Assembly (NCBI GenBank): GCA_963788125.1
Contig: CAWBFN010000002.1
Coordinates: forward strand, 434,001-498,000
Direction of reading: 5' to 3'
Source of the DNA: Bog-473 sp963788125
GTDB taxonomy: Bacteria > Actinomycetota > Acidimicrobiia > Acidimicrobiales > RAAP-2
Length of the DNA: 64,000 bases
Made by a program: the position numbers and the translations under genes
In this document: piece after piece, positions 8,493-17,818 of the stretch
How the letters are laid out: the number at the start of each line of letters is the position of its first letter
Position numbering within the stretch: position 1 is the first letter of the stretch
Notes under the pieces: model-generated
What the model was told of the DNA's origin: nothing
The model's input: the letters and a program-made list of their open reading frames with translations, nothing else
The model's database searches: none

Positions 8493-9725
8493 GTGAGAAA
8501 GCTGACCCTGAAGCTCGCCGCCGCGGCAAGCCTTGGCGCAACCGTCGTCGCCCTCGTTGGTCCCGCCCTGGCGGGGTCCGCCGCCGCGGCCACGTCCGAG
8601 TCCAAGCCGTCGACCAGCGTGCTCGTTCCCGAATCAACCGCCAAGGGGGCAGGCTTCCCCAAGGTCGTCAACGCACCCTCTAGCTCCACGGACACCGGCA
8701 TCACCGGGTGCCCCGATGGCGCTCAGGAGGAGTTCACCAGCGCGTCGGGAAAGTTGGGGTTGGTGTCCGAGGTGCTCTACTGCGAATCAGCGGCAGATGC
8801 CAGCACGCTCTTGAAGAATCTCGCGTCCAACGGCAAGGCCCAAGCGGGTCTGAAGCCTCCGAAGGATCTCGGATCGACGGCCGTCGAGCGACTGGGATCG
8901 GACTCGAGCTACATCATCGCCTGGCGGCACGGCGCCGCGTTCGAACTGACCGGCATCTCCGCGGATGTGCCCTCGAGTTCCACGACGAGTACCACCACGG
9001 GGAGCCAGGTTCCGCTCAGCGCCGCCGACCAGCAGGTGCTGGCAAACGCAGCTTCACAGCAGAGCGCGAGATTCACCAGCTTCACCGTTTCCGCGGGGGC
9101 CGGGGGTTCGGCGGCGGATAAGAAGGCGCAGGCCACCGCGAACGCAACGTCGGTGGCCGCCGGTTGCCCGAAGAATCCCGCAACCTCCCTGAAGAAGCCG
9201 AAGTGGAGCAGCGCACCGGCCATGACCATCGATCCGGCCAAGACCTACATCGCCACGGTGAAGACCGACGTGGGCACCTTCGCGATTGCGCTCGACGCGA
9301 AGGACGCCCCCAAAACCGTCAACAATTTCGTGTTCCTGGCTCAGCACCAGTTCTTCGACTGCGTGACCTTCCATCGGGTCATCCCGGCATTCGTGGATCA
9401 GACGGGGGACCCAACGGGGACGGGGAGCGGCGGCCCGGGGTACACCATCCCCGACGAGCTGCCCGCCAAGGCGTCGAACGCGGCCGACCAGTACCCGCTC
9501 GGGTCCGTGGCCATGGCCAATACCGGCCAACCGAATACCGGCGGGAGTCAGTGGTTCATCGTCGCCGGTGCGGAGGGCGAATCGCTTTCGAACACGTACT
9601 CCCTCTTCGGCCAGGTCACCTCTGGGATGACCGTCGTTGAAAAGATCAATGCGCAAGGAAGCTCTTCCGGCAGCCCCCCCGACGTCATCCACCGGATGCT
9701 GAAGGTCACCATCACCTCGTCGTAA
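8493..9725 (+). CDS. Secreted peptidyl-prolyl cis-trans isomerase, cyclophilin type
   Basis: This 410-residue protein starts at a GTG at 8493, preceded by AGAAAGA nine bases upstream. A signal peptide (VRKLTLKLAAAAS...GSAAAATS, about 1-34) is followed by about 200 residues of low-conservation, Ser/Thr/Ala-rich sequence and a C-terminal cyclophilin domain (about 245-408). The domain carries FVFLAQHQFFDCVTFHRVIP, the catalytic FHR, QTGDPTGTGSGGPGY and GGSQWFIVAG. Cyclophilins catalyse prolyl isomerisation in folding; this one acts outside the membrane. It ends 34 bases before the convergent LuxR gene. The long N-terminal part has no recognised domain. A GTG at 8487 is an alternative start. Confidence 0.88.
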   Translation: MRKLTLKLAAAASLGATVVALVGPALAGSAAAATSESKPSTSVLVPESTAKGAGFPKVVNAPSSSTDTGITGCPDGAQEEFTSASGKLGLVSEVLYCESAADASTLLKNLASNGKAQAGLKPPKDLGSTAVERLGSDSSYIIAWRHGAAFELTGISADVPSSSTTSTTTGSQVPLSAADQQVLANAASQQSARFTSFTVSAGAGGSAADKKAQATANATSVAAGCPKNPATSLKKPKWSSAPAMTIDPAKTYIATVKTDVGTFAIALDAKDAPKTVNNFVFLAQHQFFDCVTFHRVIPAFVDQTGDPTGTGSGGPGYTIPDELPAKASNAADQYPLGSVAMANTGQPNTGGSQWFIVAGAEGESLSNTYSLFGQVTSGMTVVEKINAQGSSSGSPPDVIHRMLKVTITSS

Positions 9726-9759
9726 TCACCAGCGTGACCGGTGCACGTTCGTCCGCGGT

Positions 9760-12489
9760 TCAGACACCCGGCAGTCCGAGGGAGCGTGCACGTGCGATCG
9801 CCTCGGATCGGGACGACGCGTTGAGCTTCATGTAGATGCCCTTAATGTGTGTCTTCACCGTATTGACGGACACGAAACACTCGGCGGCGATCTCGCTGTA
9901 GTTGAGATGGGAGGGCAGGAATCGAAGTACCTGTATCTCCCGCGAGGTGAGCGGAAGAGGCGACCGGGAGAAGTCGGTGACCGTCGTGGCGGTGCGGCCG
10001 AGCGCCATCGCCAAGGCGTCGCCGCCGTCTGTCTTTTGGAGTTCTGCCTCGACACGAGCCGCCCGGGAGATTGCCCGTCCTTCGTCCAGAAAGATCCGGA
10101 CCAGACCGTCTGGTGCGGCCTGAGCCGTGGCTCGTCGAAGCTCCTCACGCCCATCGCCACCTAGGGCCACTGCCGCCTTCGCCATCAAGAGAGAAGCCTC
10201 AATGGTGTCTCTGGGGCAGGTGAATCGGCCAGATTGGGCGCGCGCCTGTGCCATGGCAGGCCGGTCCGTCCCCAGTTCGAGCCGGGCGCTGAGGAGAGTG
10301 TGAGAGGGACTGCCGACCCGCAGCATCCGGATCAGGTGCTCTGCCCGGAAGGGATCGCCCGCCGCCAGGTGCACGCGAGCTTCGGCGGCCCGCAGGAGGA
10401 GGTGAAGCGAGGAGGCGGGCCCGGTCTCCATGAACTTGCCTGCCTCGCGGAGCACCCGGAATGCGGACTCGGGGTCTCGTCGAGCCGTAGCCAATCGAAC
10501 CGTGGTGAGATCGACGAGCACCCGGTAGGGGCGCAAGTGGGATTTACGAGACATCAAGCTGTGGAGGAGTTCGAGTTCCGCGGAGGCCGGCTGGAGCTCG
10601 TCGCGGTCGATGAGCACGCCCACCACGGCCAGACGCGCGTCCATGACGCCGTAGTGGGCGGGGTCCACGTTGAGGGCACCTGCGGCACGGAGGGCGACTC
10701 CAGCCTGCCGCTCCGCTTCTCGCAACTCGCCCCGGCGCAGGGCGACTCGGGCGGAGAGGGCGGGAACGAACAGTAGCTGAGCGAGTTCGTCCCCCGGCCT
10801 GCCCGAAGCAATGACCCGCTCGGCGTCTTCCAGCTCGTCGGCGATGAGGTGGGCTCGTGCGAGGTTCACCCGGGTCTGACCCCCGACGACCCCGAGGTCG
10901 AATCCGGCCTCGACCGCTTCGACGGCTCGGCGGCCGGCTTCAATCTGATCGCCTTGCTCGCCGGTGACCGCGTAGGTCAGCAGTCGAATGGCATCGAGGG
11001 TGGCTCGGTCCCGGTTGGCCGAATCCGGCTCGTCGGCCAGCCGGATGGCCGCCCGCTCCAGCCACGGCACTCCCTCGGCGGGCTTGCCGCAGAGTCCCAG
11101 CATGAGGGCGTAGGTCAGCATTCGGAAGGTCGATAACTCGACGAGCTGCCTTGGGAACAGACCCACCATGGCCTCGACAGCGGGGATGTCTCCCTTGTCG
11201 TGTTGCCAGTAGGCGGCCAGGAACACAAGGGAGAACGCTCGATCGGCTTCGCCGGCAGACAGCAGATGGCGGACCGCTCCGGCGAATTCGCCCCGTTTCT
11301 CCAGTATCACTGCGGCCAACTGGTGGAGAGGTCGGACTTCGGACGGCTTGAGGCGGGCGAGCTCGAAGCGCAGCAACTCGGCGAAGAGGGGGTGATAGCG
11401 AAAGGCCTCGCGCTCAGGACCAATCGTTGTGACGAACTGCAGCTCGGATGCCATCCTCAGCAAGATGCGGTAGCTGTCATCACGTCCGGAGAGCGCATCA
11501 CACAGTTCGGCGTCCAAGGTGTCAAGAATTGAGGTCCGAAGCAGGAAATCCGCAATGTCGGGCGCCTGGCGGCTGAGCAACTGCTCGGCCAGCAGATCAG
11601 CCACCATTGGACTCCTGCCCGAAAACTCCGAGACGGCGACGGCAAGATCGGTCCGGCCCCGCAGGGTTGACGACGCCAGGCGGAGTGCGGCGACCCATCC
11701 TTCGCTCTGTCGCCATATGGTCTCCACATCGTGCGGTTCGAGGTCAACTTCGCCGAGGGTCTCGAAGAGGGCCTGGGCTTCAGGCAGTGTGAACGCCAAC
11801 TCGTGCTGGCGGATCTCGACCAACCACGACCGGACCCTCCAGGCGGCGATCGGCAACGGTAGGTCGAGGCGGCTCATGAGCACGACACGTGACTCTCGTG
11901 GCAGATGCTCCATCAGCGCGCCGAGATCCTTGGTGAGTTGGTGATCCCGAAGGTGATGCGCGTCGTCCACCACCAGGGTCAGAGGCTCAACTGCGTCGGC
12001 CCAATCCGAAAGGACCGAGTCGAGCAGTTCGAACTGCGCCCGATCGAAGTTGGACGCACGCTGCACGGAGCCCGTGAAGGCTCCCGGAAGCGACCGTTCC
12101 AGTGCCGTTGTGAACGACACCCAGAATCGCTCGGGCTGGTTGTCATCGACGTCGAGCCTGAGCCATTCCCGCGCTGTCCTGCCGAGGGAGTGGAACCAAT
12201 CGGCCGCTAGCGTCGTCTTCCCCGTGGCGGGGCCGGCGGTCAGGAGGGCCACCCGCCACCCATCGGCGAGTAGAGGGCGAAGGAGGCGATCCCGCACGAT
12301 CGAGCGACTGGAAGACGCCGGGGCACCGAACTTCGAGCGGGGAACCAGAATGCGACTGCTCGCTGGGATGCTGCCAGTCTGAAAGTCCACCGACGCTCTT
12401 CTTCTGTCGAGTCGGGCGCTCCCGTTCAGCGCCGCAGCAAGTCTGGCACGGGCCTCTCGGGCCTGGCCATTCCCGTTCGATCGGTGCAC
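9760..12489 (-). CDS. MalT-type (LAL) LuxR family transcriptional regulator with AAA ATPase
   Basis: This 909-residue regulator has an N-terminal STAND ATPase with Walker A GPATGKTT at 86-93 and Walker B LTLVVDDAHHL at about 160-170, then a winged-helix region, a long TPR-like helical sensor, and a C-terminal LuxR helix-turn-helix at about 845-905 (LTSREIQVLRFL, SVNTVKTHIKGIYMKL). Proteins of this family bind an inducer and ATP, multimerise and activate promoters. The start is a GTG at 12489. It is divergent from the cyd operon across 56 bases that hold a set of inverted repeats, so the operon is a plausible target (inference). The inducer cannot be predicted. Confidence 0.9.
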   Translation of the reverse strand: MHRSNGNGQAREARARLAAALNGSARLDRRRASVDFQTGSIPASSRILVPRSKFGAPASSSRSIVRDRLLRPLLADGWRVALLTAGPATGKTTLAADWFHSLGRTAREWLRLDVDDNQPERFWVSFTTALERSLPGAFTGSVQRASNFDRAQFELLDSVLSDWADAVEPLTLVVDDAHHLRDHQLTKDLGALMEHLPRESRVVLMSRLDLPLPIAAWRVRSWLVEIRQHELAFTLPEAQALFETLGEVDLEPHDVETIWRQSEGWVAALRLASSTLRGRTDLAVAVSEFSGRSPMVADLLAEQLLSRQAPDIADFLLRTSILDTLDAELCDALSGRDDSYRILLRMASELQFVTTIGPEREAFRYHPLFAELLRFELARLKPSEVRPLHQLAAVILEKRGEFAGAVRHLLSAGEADRAFSLVFLAAYWQHDKGDIPAVEAMVGLFPRQLVELSTFRMLTYALMLGLCGKPAEGVPWLERAAIRLADEPDSANRDRATLDAIRLLTYAVTGEQGDQIEAGRRAVEAVEAGFDLGVVGGQTRVNLARAHLIADELEDAERVIASGRPGDELAQLLFVPALSARVALRRGELREAERQAGVALRAAGALNVDPAHYGVMDARLAVVGVLIDRDELQPASAELELLHSLMSRKSHLRPYRVLVDLTTVRLATARRDPESAFRVLREAGKFMETGPASSLHLLLRAAEARVHLAAGDPFRAEHLIRMLRVGSPSHTLLSARLELGTDRPAMAQARAQSGRFTCPRDTIEASLLMAKAAVALGGDGREELRRATAQAAPDGLVRIFLDEGRAISRAARVEAELQKTDGGDALAMALGRTATTVTDFSRSPLPLTSREIQVLRFLPSHLNYSEIAAECFVSVNTVKTHIKGIYMKLNASSRSEAIARARSLGLPGV

Positions 12490-12497
12490 ACACGAAT

Positions 12498-12528
12498 CTC
12501 ACCCGAAAAGGGTGAGGGCACCTCACCC
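12498..12528 (+). promoter_or_regulatory. Three-arm inverted repeat between LuxR regulator and cyd operon
   Basis: Three copies of one 7-base arm alternate: CTCACCC (12498-12504), GGGTGAG (12510-12516) and CTCACCC (12522-12528), each separated by 5 bases. Arm 2 can pair with arm 1 or with arm 3, not both. On the plus strand the arm 2-3 hairpin is followed by TCTTTTG and ends 17 bases before the first gene, as in an intrinsic terminator or attenuator. It could equally be a pair of overlapping protein operators for the divergent genes. Which strand or molecule uses it is not shown by the sequence. Confidence 0.6.
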
Positions 12529-12545
12529 TCTTTTGTCGTTGGCTG

Positions 12546-12779
12546 GTGACGATGGTGGGCCGGCCGGACGGCGACACGCTGGTGGTGACAGTGCGGGGCT
12601 CAGCGGGGCCTGCCGTCCGTGCGGCGTTCGAGGATCTGGAGGTGGTGGTCGCCGAGGAGACCACCGAGCTCAGGTCGCCCGGCAACGACCAGGCGGCACT
12701 GCACGGGATCCTGCGGCGGGTGCAGGACCTGGGTCTCGAGATCGTCGAGGTGCGTCAGGTGCACGGAGCCGGGCGGTGA
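12546..12779 (+). CDS. Small conserved-type hypothetical protein leading the cyd operon
   Basis: This 77-residue protein starts at a GTG at 12546 (ATG at 12552 possible): VTMVGRPDGDTLVVTVRG, then a central acidic segment and QAALHGILRRVQDLGLEIVEVR near the C-terminus. The last part looks like an amphipathic helix plus strand. I do not recognise a named domain. The stop overlaps the cydD start as GTGA, so translation is coupled and a link with cytochrome bd assembly or its control is likely (inference). No membrane segment or signal peptide is present. Confidence 0.55.
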   Translation: MTMVGRPDGDTLVVTVRGSAGPAVRAAFEDLEVVVAEETTELRSPGNDQAALHGILRRVQDLGLEIVEVRQVHGAGR

Positions 12780-14473
12780 CCAACCCGACGGGGAGTCGAG
12801 ACCGTCGTCCGGGACCGATCGACCCGAGGCTGCTCCGCTACACACGGGGCACCCGGAGATTCCTTGCGGGCACTGTCGCCGTGGGCGGTGTCACCGCCGG
12901 CCTGTTGGTGGCCCAGGCCTGGTTGATCGCCACTTGCGTGGCCCGGGTCACCGTCGACCACCGGTCGCTGCGCCAGGTCGCTCCATTGCTGATCCTGCTC
13001 GTGGCCTCCGTCCTGTGCCGGGCGGGTGTCGGCTGGGTGGAGGAACGCATGGCCGATCGGGCGTCGGCCTCGGCCAAGTCCGACCTGCGCGTGGCTCTGG
13101 TCGAGCGGACGGCCGGGCTCGGCCCTGGCGGGGTCGACCGCGAGCGCGCCTCCCGCCTGGTCGTCACGGCCACCAGTGGGATCGACGCGCTGGACAGCTA
13201 CTTCGCCCGCTACCTCCCCCAGCTGTTCCTGGCCGTCATCGTCCCGGTGACGGTCGTGGCGGTGGTGCTCGGCGCCGACTGGATCTCCGCCGTGCTGATC
13301 GCGGTGACCGTCCCGCTGATCCCGTTGTTCATGGCGCTGGTGGGTGCGGCCACAGGGGTCCGCATGCGGCGCCAGGCGGCGCTTCTCAGAGGGCTGGCCG
13401 ACCACTTTCTCGATCTGGTGGCCGGCCTCCCCACCCTCAAGATCTTTGGCCGAGCCAAGGCCCAGGTGGACGCCGTCCGCCACGTCACCGACGAATACCG
13501 CACGGCCACCATGAGGACGTTGAAGGTGGCGTTTCTGTCCTCCCTCATTCTCGAGCTGCTGGCGACGTTCTCGGTTGCGCTGGTGGCGGTGGCGGTCGGT
13601 CTCCGGCTCCTCGGAGGTCATCTGGGACTGTCCACCGCCCTCTTCGTGCTCATTCTTGCCCCCGAGGCGTATCTGCCGCTCCGGCGACTCGGAACCAGCT
13701 ATCACGCCAGTGCCGAGGGGATGGAGGCGGCCAGGACCGTCTTCGAGGTTCTCGAGCGCCCGCTGCCCGCGTGCGGCCGCATCGTCGCGGTCCCCGATCC
13801 CTCGCTGGTGGGTCTCGCCGTCCACCGACTCGAGGTCTGCTACCCGGGTCGACCGCTGCCGGCACTTCACGGCCTTTCTTTCACCGTGCAGCCGGGCGAC
13901 GTGGTGGCCATCGCCGGGCCCAGCGGATGCGGCAAGTCGACGCTCCTGCACGTGCTGCTCGGACTGGCACCCGAATGGGGCGGCTCCGTCCATGTGGGGG
14001 GCACCAGCATGAGGGACCTCGACCCCGACGCCTGGCGCGCCCGGCTGGCCTGGGTGCCCCAACGACCGCACCTGTTCGCCCGCACCATCGCCGACAACGT
14101 CCGACTGGGGCGACTCGATGCCAGCGAGTCCGACGTGCGTCACGCCATCGCCGACGCCGGTCTCGACGACGTCGTGGGTCGTCTGCCCCTCGGAATGGAC
14201 ACCGTGCTGGGGACGGACGGCGCTGGACTGTCGGCCGGCGAGCGACAACGGATGGCCCTGGCCCGGGCTTTCCTGCGGGACGCCCCGATGCTGCTGCTCG
14301 ACGAGCCGACGGCCAACCTCGACGGGCGCACTGAGGACCAGGTGCTGGACGCGGTGCGGCGGCTGATGGTAGGCCGGACGGCGCTCATCGTGGCCCACCG
14401 GCCGTCGCTGCTGGCCATCGCCGACCGGGTCATCCAACTGTCGCCGGCACTCGTCGAGACGGCCCTCCGGTGA
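12776..14473 (+). CDS. cydD: Thiol reductant ABC exporter subunit CydD
   Basis: This 565-residue fused permease-ATPase starts at the GTG overlapping the previous stop. Hydrophobic segments fill about residues 25-300 (for example LAGTVAVGGVTAGLLVAQAW and LAVIVPVTVVAVVLGADW). The nucleotide-binding domain has Walker A GPSGCGKST, Q-loop WVPQRPHLF, signature LSAGERQRMALARAF and Walker B MLLLDEPTANLD. CydDC exports glutathione or cysteine-type thiols (low-molecular-weight thiols in general) to the outside and is required to assemble cytochrome bd. It overlaps cydC by GTGA. Placing cydDC before cydAB in one operon is less common than cydABDC. Confidence 0.93.
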   Translation: MTNPTGSRDRRPGPIDPRLLRYTRGTRRFLAGTVAVGGVTAGLLVAQAWLIATCVARVTVDHRSLRQVAPLLILLVASVLCRAGVGWVEERMADRASASAKSDLRVALVERTAGLGPGGVDRERASRLVVTATSGIDALDSYFARYLPQLFLAVIVPVTVVAVVLGADWISAVLIAVTVPLIPLFMALVGAATGVRMRRQAALLRGLADHFLDLVAGLPTLKIFGRAKAQVDAVRHVTDEYRTATMRTLKVAFLSSLILELLATFSVALVAVAVGLRLLGGHLGLSTALFVLILAPEAYLPLRRLGTSYHASAEGMEAARTVFEVLERPLPACGRIVAVPDPSLVGLAVHRLEVCYPGRPLPALHGLSFTVQPGDVVAIAGPSGCGKSTLLHVLLGLAPEWGGSVHVGGTSMRDLDPDAWRARLAWVPQRPHLFARTIADNVRLGRLDASESDVRHAIADAGLDDVVGRLPLGMDTVLGTDGAGLSAGERQRMALARAFLRDAPMLLLDEPTANLDGRTEDQVLDAVRRLMVGRTALIVAHRPSLLAIADRVIQLSPALVETALR

Positions 14474-16352
14474 ACGCCGACGTGCCCCCCTCCCCGGACG
14501 CGGCGCGCGCCCCGCTCGGGCGCACGCTGTGCCTGGCCCGCCCGGTCACGGGGCGCCTGGTCCTCGGCACCCTCCTCGGGGCGGGGGCCATTCTGGCCGA
14601 TATCGGGTTGATGGGAACCGCGGCCTGGCTGATCTCGAGGGCCGCGCAGCATCCCAATGAAGCGTCGCTGGCGGTCGCCATCGTGTCCGTCCAGTTCTTC
14701 GGGCTGTCCCGCGGGCTTCTCCGGTACGGGGAGCGGCTGGTCGGTCACGATGCCGCCCTGCACCTGCTCGCCGAACTGCGGGTCCGGGCCTACGTCCGAC
14801 TCGAACGCCTGGCTCCGGTCGGGCTCCCGGCGTTCCGACGAGGCGACCTGCTGGCCCGGATCGTCCAGGATGTCGACTCGCTACAGGATCTGGTTATACG
14901 GGCCCTCCCGCCCTTCGGCATGGCCGTGGTGGTGGGGGTGCTGACCGTCGCCACCATGGCGTGGATGCTGCCGGCAGCCGGCCTGATCCTGGCGGTCGCC
15001 CTCCTACTGTCGGCCACCGTGGTCCCCTGGTTGACCGGGCGCCTCGCTCGCCACCGGGAGTCGTCGTTCGCCCAGGTCCGGGGTGATCTGGTGGCAGCCA
15101 TGGTCGACCTCACCGAGGGGGCCGCCGAGCTGGTGGCGTTCGGTGCGGCCCGGGACCAGGTGGAGACCGTCCGTAGGGCTGACGCCGCACTGACCGCTAT
15201 CGCCGCATCCCGAGCGGGGACGGCCGGCGTCGGCCTGGCCCTGACCACCGCGCTCGCCGGCCTGGCCAGCTGCGGATGCCTGACGGTAGGCATCGCCGCG
15301 GTGGTCGCCGGTCACCTGGGTGCGACCGAACTTGCCGTCGTCACCCTGGTGCCCTTGGCCGCCTTCGAGCTGGTCGTAGGTCTGCCCACGGCCACCCAGG
15401 CCCTCGAGCGGGTCCGGCAGGTAGCGAGCAGATTCTTCGAGGTCACCGACGCGCCGGAGCCGGTGCCCGAGCCCGAGCCCGACCCGACCCCGACGTCACC
15501 CTGCCGCAGCCGGTCGCCCCCTTCAACCTCGACGTACGGTCGGTGTGGGCGGCGTATCCGACGGCGGACACCCCCGCACTGCGAGACGTGGACCTGTCTC
15601 TTCGGCCGGGCCGTCGCGTGGCCGTGGTGGGGCCGAGCGGCGCGGGCAAATCGACGCTGGCCGCCGTGATGCTGCGATTCCTGCCCATCCAATCGGGTTC
15701 GATCGCCCTGAGCGGAACTCCCGTGGAATGTCTGTCCGGTGAGGGAGTCCGCAACGTGGTCGGCCTGGTGGGCCAGGACGCCTACATCTTCGGCGGCACC
15801 ATCGCGGAGAACCTCGCCGTGGGCCGACGTGAGGCGTCCGAGCGGGAGATGTACGAGGTGCTCGACCGGGTCGGCCTCACCGGGTGGTTGACCGAACTCC
15901 CTCGCGGTCTTCGCACACAGGTCGGCCGGTCGGGTGCGCATCTGTCCGGCGGTCAGCGCCAGCGGGTCGCCGTGGCGCGGGCCCTGCTGGCCGACTTCCC
16001 GATCCTCGTCTTGGACGAGCCAGGCGAACACCTCGACCTTGCCGCTGCCGATGCCCTGACCGCCGACCTCCTCAGGGCAACCACCGGGCGCTCGGTGATG
16101 CTCATCACGCATCGGTTGGCGGGCCTCGAGGCGGTCGACGAGATCCTGGTCATGGAGGCGGGCACCGTCATTGAGCGGGGCCACCACGACGCCCTTCTGG
16201 ATCGGGGCGGCCGCTACGCCGATCTGTGGTTGGAGGAGATGATGACCGAGCGCACCGCCTCGGCCGCCCACCTCTACCCGCGACCCGACACGGACCACCC
16301 GATGGCAGCCACCTTCCGTGGTTCCCCCGACGACGGGAGTCGCACCCCATGA
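14470..16352 (+). pseudogene. cydC: Thiol reductant ABC exporter subunit CydC, interrupted by a frameshift
   Basis: The first frame starts at the GTG at 14470 and encodes the membrane domain (SVQFFGLSRGLLRYGERLVG is a typical CydC stretch) up to the linker PEPVPEPEPDPTP. It then goes out of frame. The ATPase half continues one frame over, with VTLPQPVAPFNLDVRSV, Walker A GPSGAGKST, signature LSGGQRQRVAVARALL and Walker B ILVLDEPGEHLD, to the TGA at 16350-16352. Adding one C to the CCCC run at 15488-15491 would join the halves perfectly (PDPTPDVTLPQP), giving about 627 residues. The break lies in a GC-rich linker repeat, so sequencing error is a serious possibility; otherwise CydDC is defective. 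The end overlaps the cydA start (ATGA). Confidence 0.85.
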
Positions 16353-17809
16353 GCACCGATCTCGCCCGCTGGCAGTTCGCCACCACCAGCATCTACCACT
16401 TCCTCTTCGTGCCGGTCACCATCGGACTGGCTTTTTTGGTCGCGTTGCTCCAAACCAGCTGGTATCGGAACGACAATCCCACGTTCAAACGGCTGACCAA
16501 GTTCTTCGGCACGCTCCTCCTCATCAACGTCGCCATAGGGGTGGTGACGGGGTTGGTCCAGGAGTTCGAGTTCGGAATGAACTGGTCCAACTACTCGCGG
16601 TTCGTGGGCAACATCTTCGGGGGCCCCTTGGCGATGGAAGGACTGGCGGCCTTCTTCTTGGAGTCCACCTTCCTCGGCATCTGGATCTTCGGCTGGGACC
16701 GCCTCTCCAAGCGGCTACACCTGGCCTGCATCTGGGTGGTGGCGGCGGCGACCATGCTGTCCGCCCTGTTCATCATGGCTGCCAACTCGTGGATGCAGCA
16801 CCCGGTGGGCTACGTGATGAACTCCCAGCACCAGCCGGTGCTCACCGACGTGTGGGCGCTCTTCACCAACCCGGTGTTCGTGTTGGCCTATCCCCACGTG
16901 ATCCTGGCCTCGCTGGTGACCGGAGCCATCATCATGCTTGCCGTCTCGGCCTGGCACCTCAAGCGCAAGCAGGCGGTCGAGGCCTTCCGTCGGACCGCCG
17001 TCATCTCCTTGGCCGTCCTCACTCCTGCGGTCATGGTGAACATGTTCATCGGCAGTGAGCTCGGGGTGGTGGAAGGGACGTATCAGCCCATGAAGATCGC
17101 TGCGGCCGAGGCTCTGTGGACCACCTGCCCGTCACGCTGCGCCTTCTCCCTGTTCCAGATCGGCGGAGGAAACAACGACGAAACCCCGACGCAGATCCTG
17201 TCGATCCCCGGTCTCCTGTCGATACTGGCCACCAACCACCTCGACGGTGAGGTCCAGGGGATGAACAACCTGCAGGCCCAGTATGTGAAGGAGTACGGGC
17301 CGGGCAACTACATCCCCGACGTCTTCATCCAGTACTGGGGCATGCGGGTCATGGCCTACCTGGCCGCCCTCATCGCAATGTTCTCGCTGTGGGGACTGTG
17401 GCTCATCCGGCGAAAGACTCTCACCAAGGCCAAATGGTTCCTGTTGATCGCGCCGTGGTTCGTCATTACGCCCTTCCTGATGAACACCGCAGGATGGCTG
17501 CTGACCGAGAGTGGGCGCCAACCGTGGATTGTGCAGGGGCTGATGACGACGTCCCAGGCCGCCTCCCCGTCGGTCACCACCACCGACATCTGGATCAGCC
17601 TCTCGATCTTCGTCCTCTTGTACCTCGCCCTCGGGGTGGCCGACGCCTACCTGATGGTCCACTACGGCCGGCAACCGTTCGAGGAAGAGTCAGACGGATC
17701 CGACACCTCCGGTCGGGGCGAGGACTCCGACGGGGGATTCGGCGACTCCGATGGCATATCACCACCCGACGACGCAGAGGGCCCGCGGATCCCGGCCCTC
17801 ATCTACTAG
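16349..17809 (+). CDS. cydA: Cytochrome bd ubiquinol/menaquinol oxidase subunit I
   Basis: This 486-residue integral membrane protein starts at the ATG overlapping the cydC stop. Heme ligands are visible: His17 (YHFLFVP), His183 (AYPHVILAS) and Met335 (GMRVMAYL); acidic residues E97 and E105 sit in AMEGLAAFFLEST. The conserved GWLLTESGRQPW follows. The Q-loop between helices 6 and 7 is short, as in actinobacterial and Firmicute enzymes. CydA oxidises quinol and, with CydB, reduces oxygen to water at high affinity. The C-terminus has an unusual acidic Ser/Asp/Gly-rich tail (about 448-475). It is encoded 9 bases before cydB. Confidence 0.96.
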   Translation: MSTDLARWQFATTSIYHFLFVPVTIGLAFLVALLQTSWYRNDNPTFKRLTKFFGTLLLINVAIGVVTGLVQEFEFGMNWSNYSRFVGNIFGGPLAMEGLAAFFLESTFLGIWIFGWDRLSKRLHLACIWVVAAATMLSALFIMAANSWMQHPVGYVMNSQHQPVLTDVWALFTNPVFVLAYPHVILASLVTGAIIMLAVSAWHLKRKQAVEAFRRTAVISLAVLTPAVMVNMFIGSELGVVEGTYQPMKIAAAEALWTTCPSRCAFSLFQIGGGNNDETPTQILSIPGLLSILATNHLDGEVQGMNNLQAQYVKEYGPGNYIPDVFIQYWGMRVMAYLAALIAMFSLWGLWLIRRKTLTKAKWFLLIAPWFVITPFLMNTAGWLLTESGRQPWIVQGLMTTSQAASPSVTTTDIWISLSIFVLLYLALGVADAYLMVHYGRQPFEEESDGSDTSGRGEDSDGGFGDSDGISPPDDAEGPRIPALIY

Positions 17810-17818
17810 GAGACCATC

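Noticed and set aside
15470..15500. Programmed -1 frameshift in cydC
   Set aside because: No X-XXY-YYZ slippery heptamer and no clear downstream stem; a one-base indel in the C-run is simpler. I keep it as a lesion or error.
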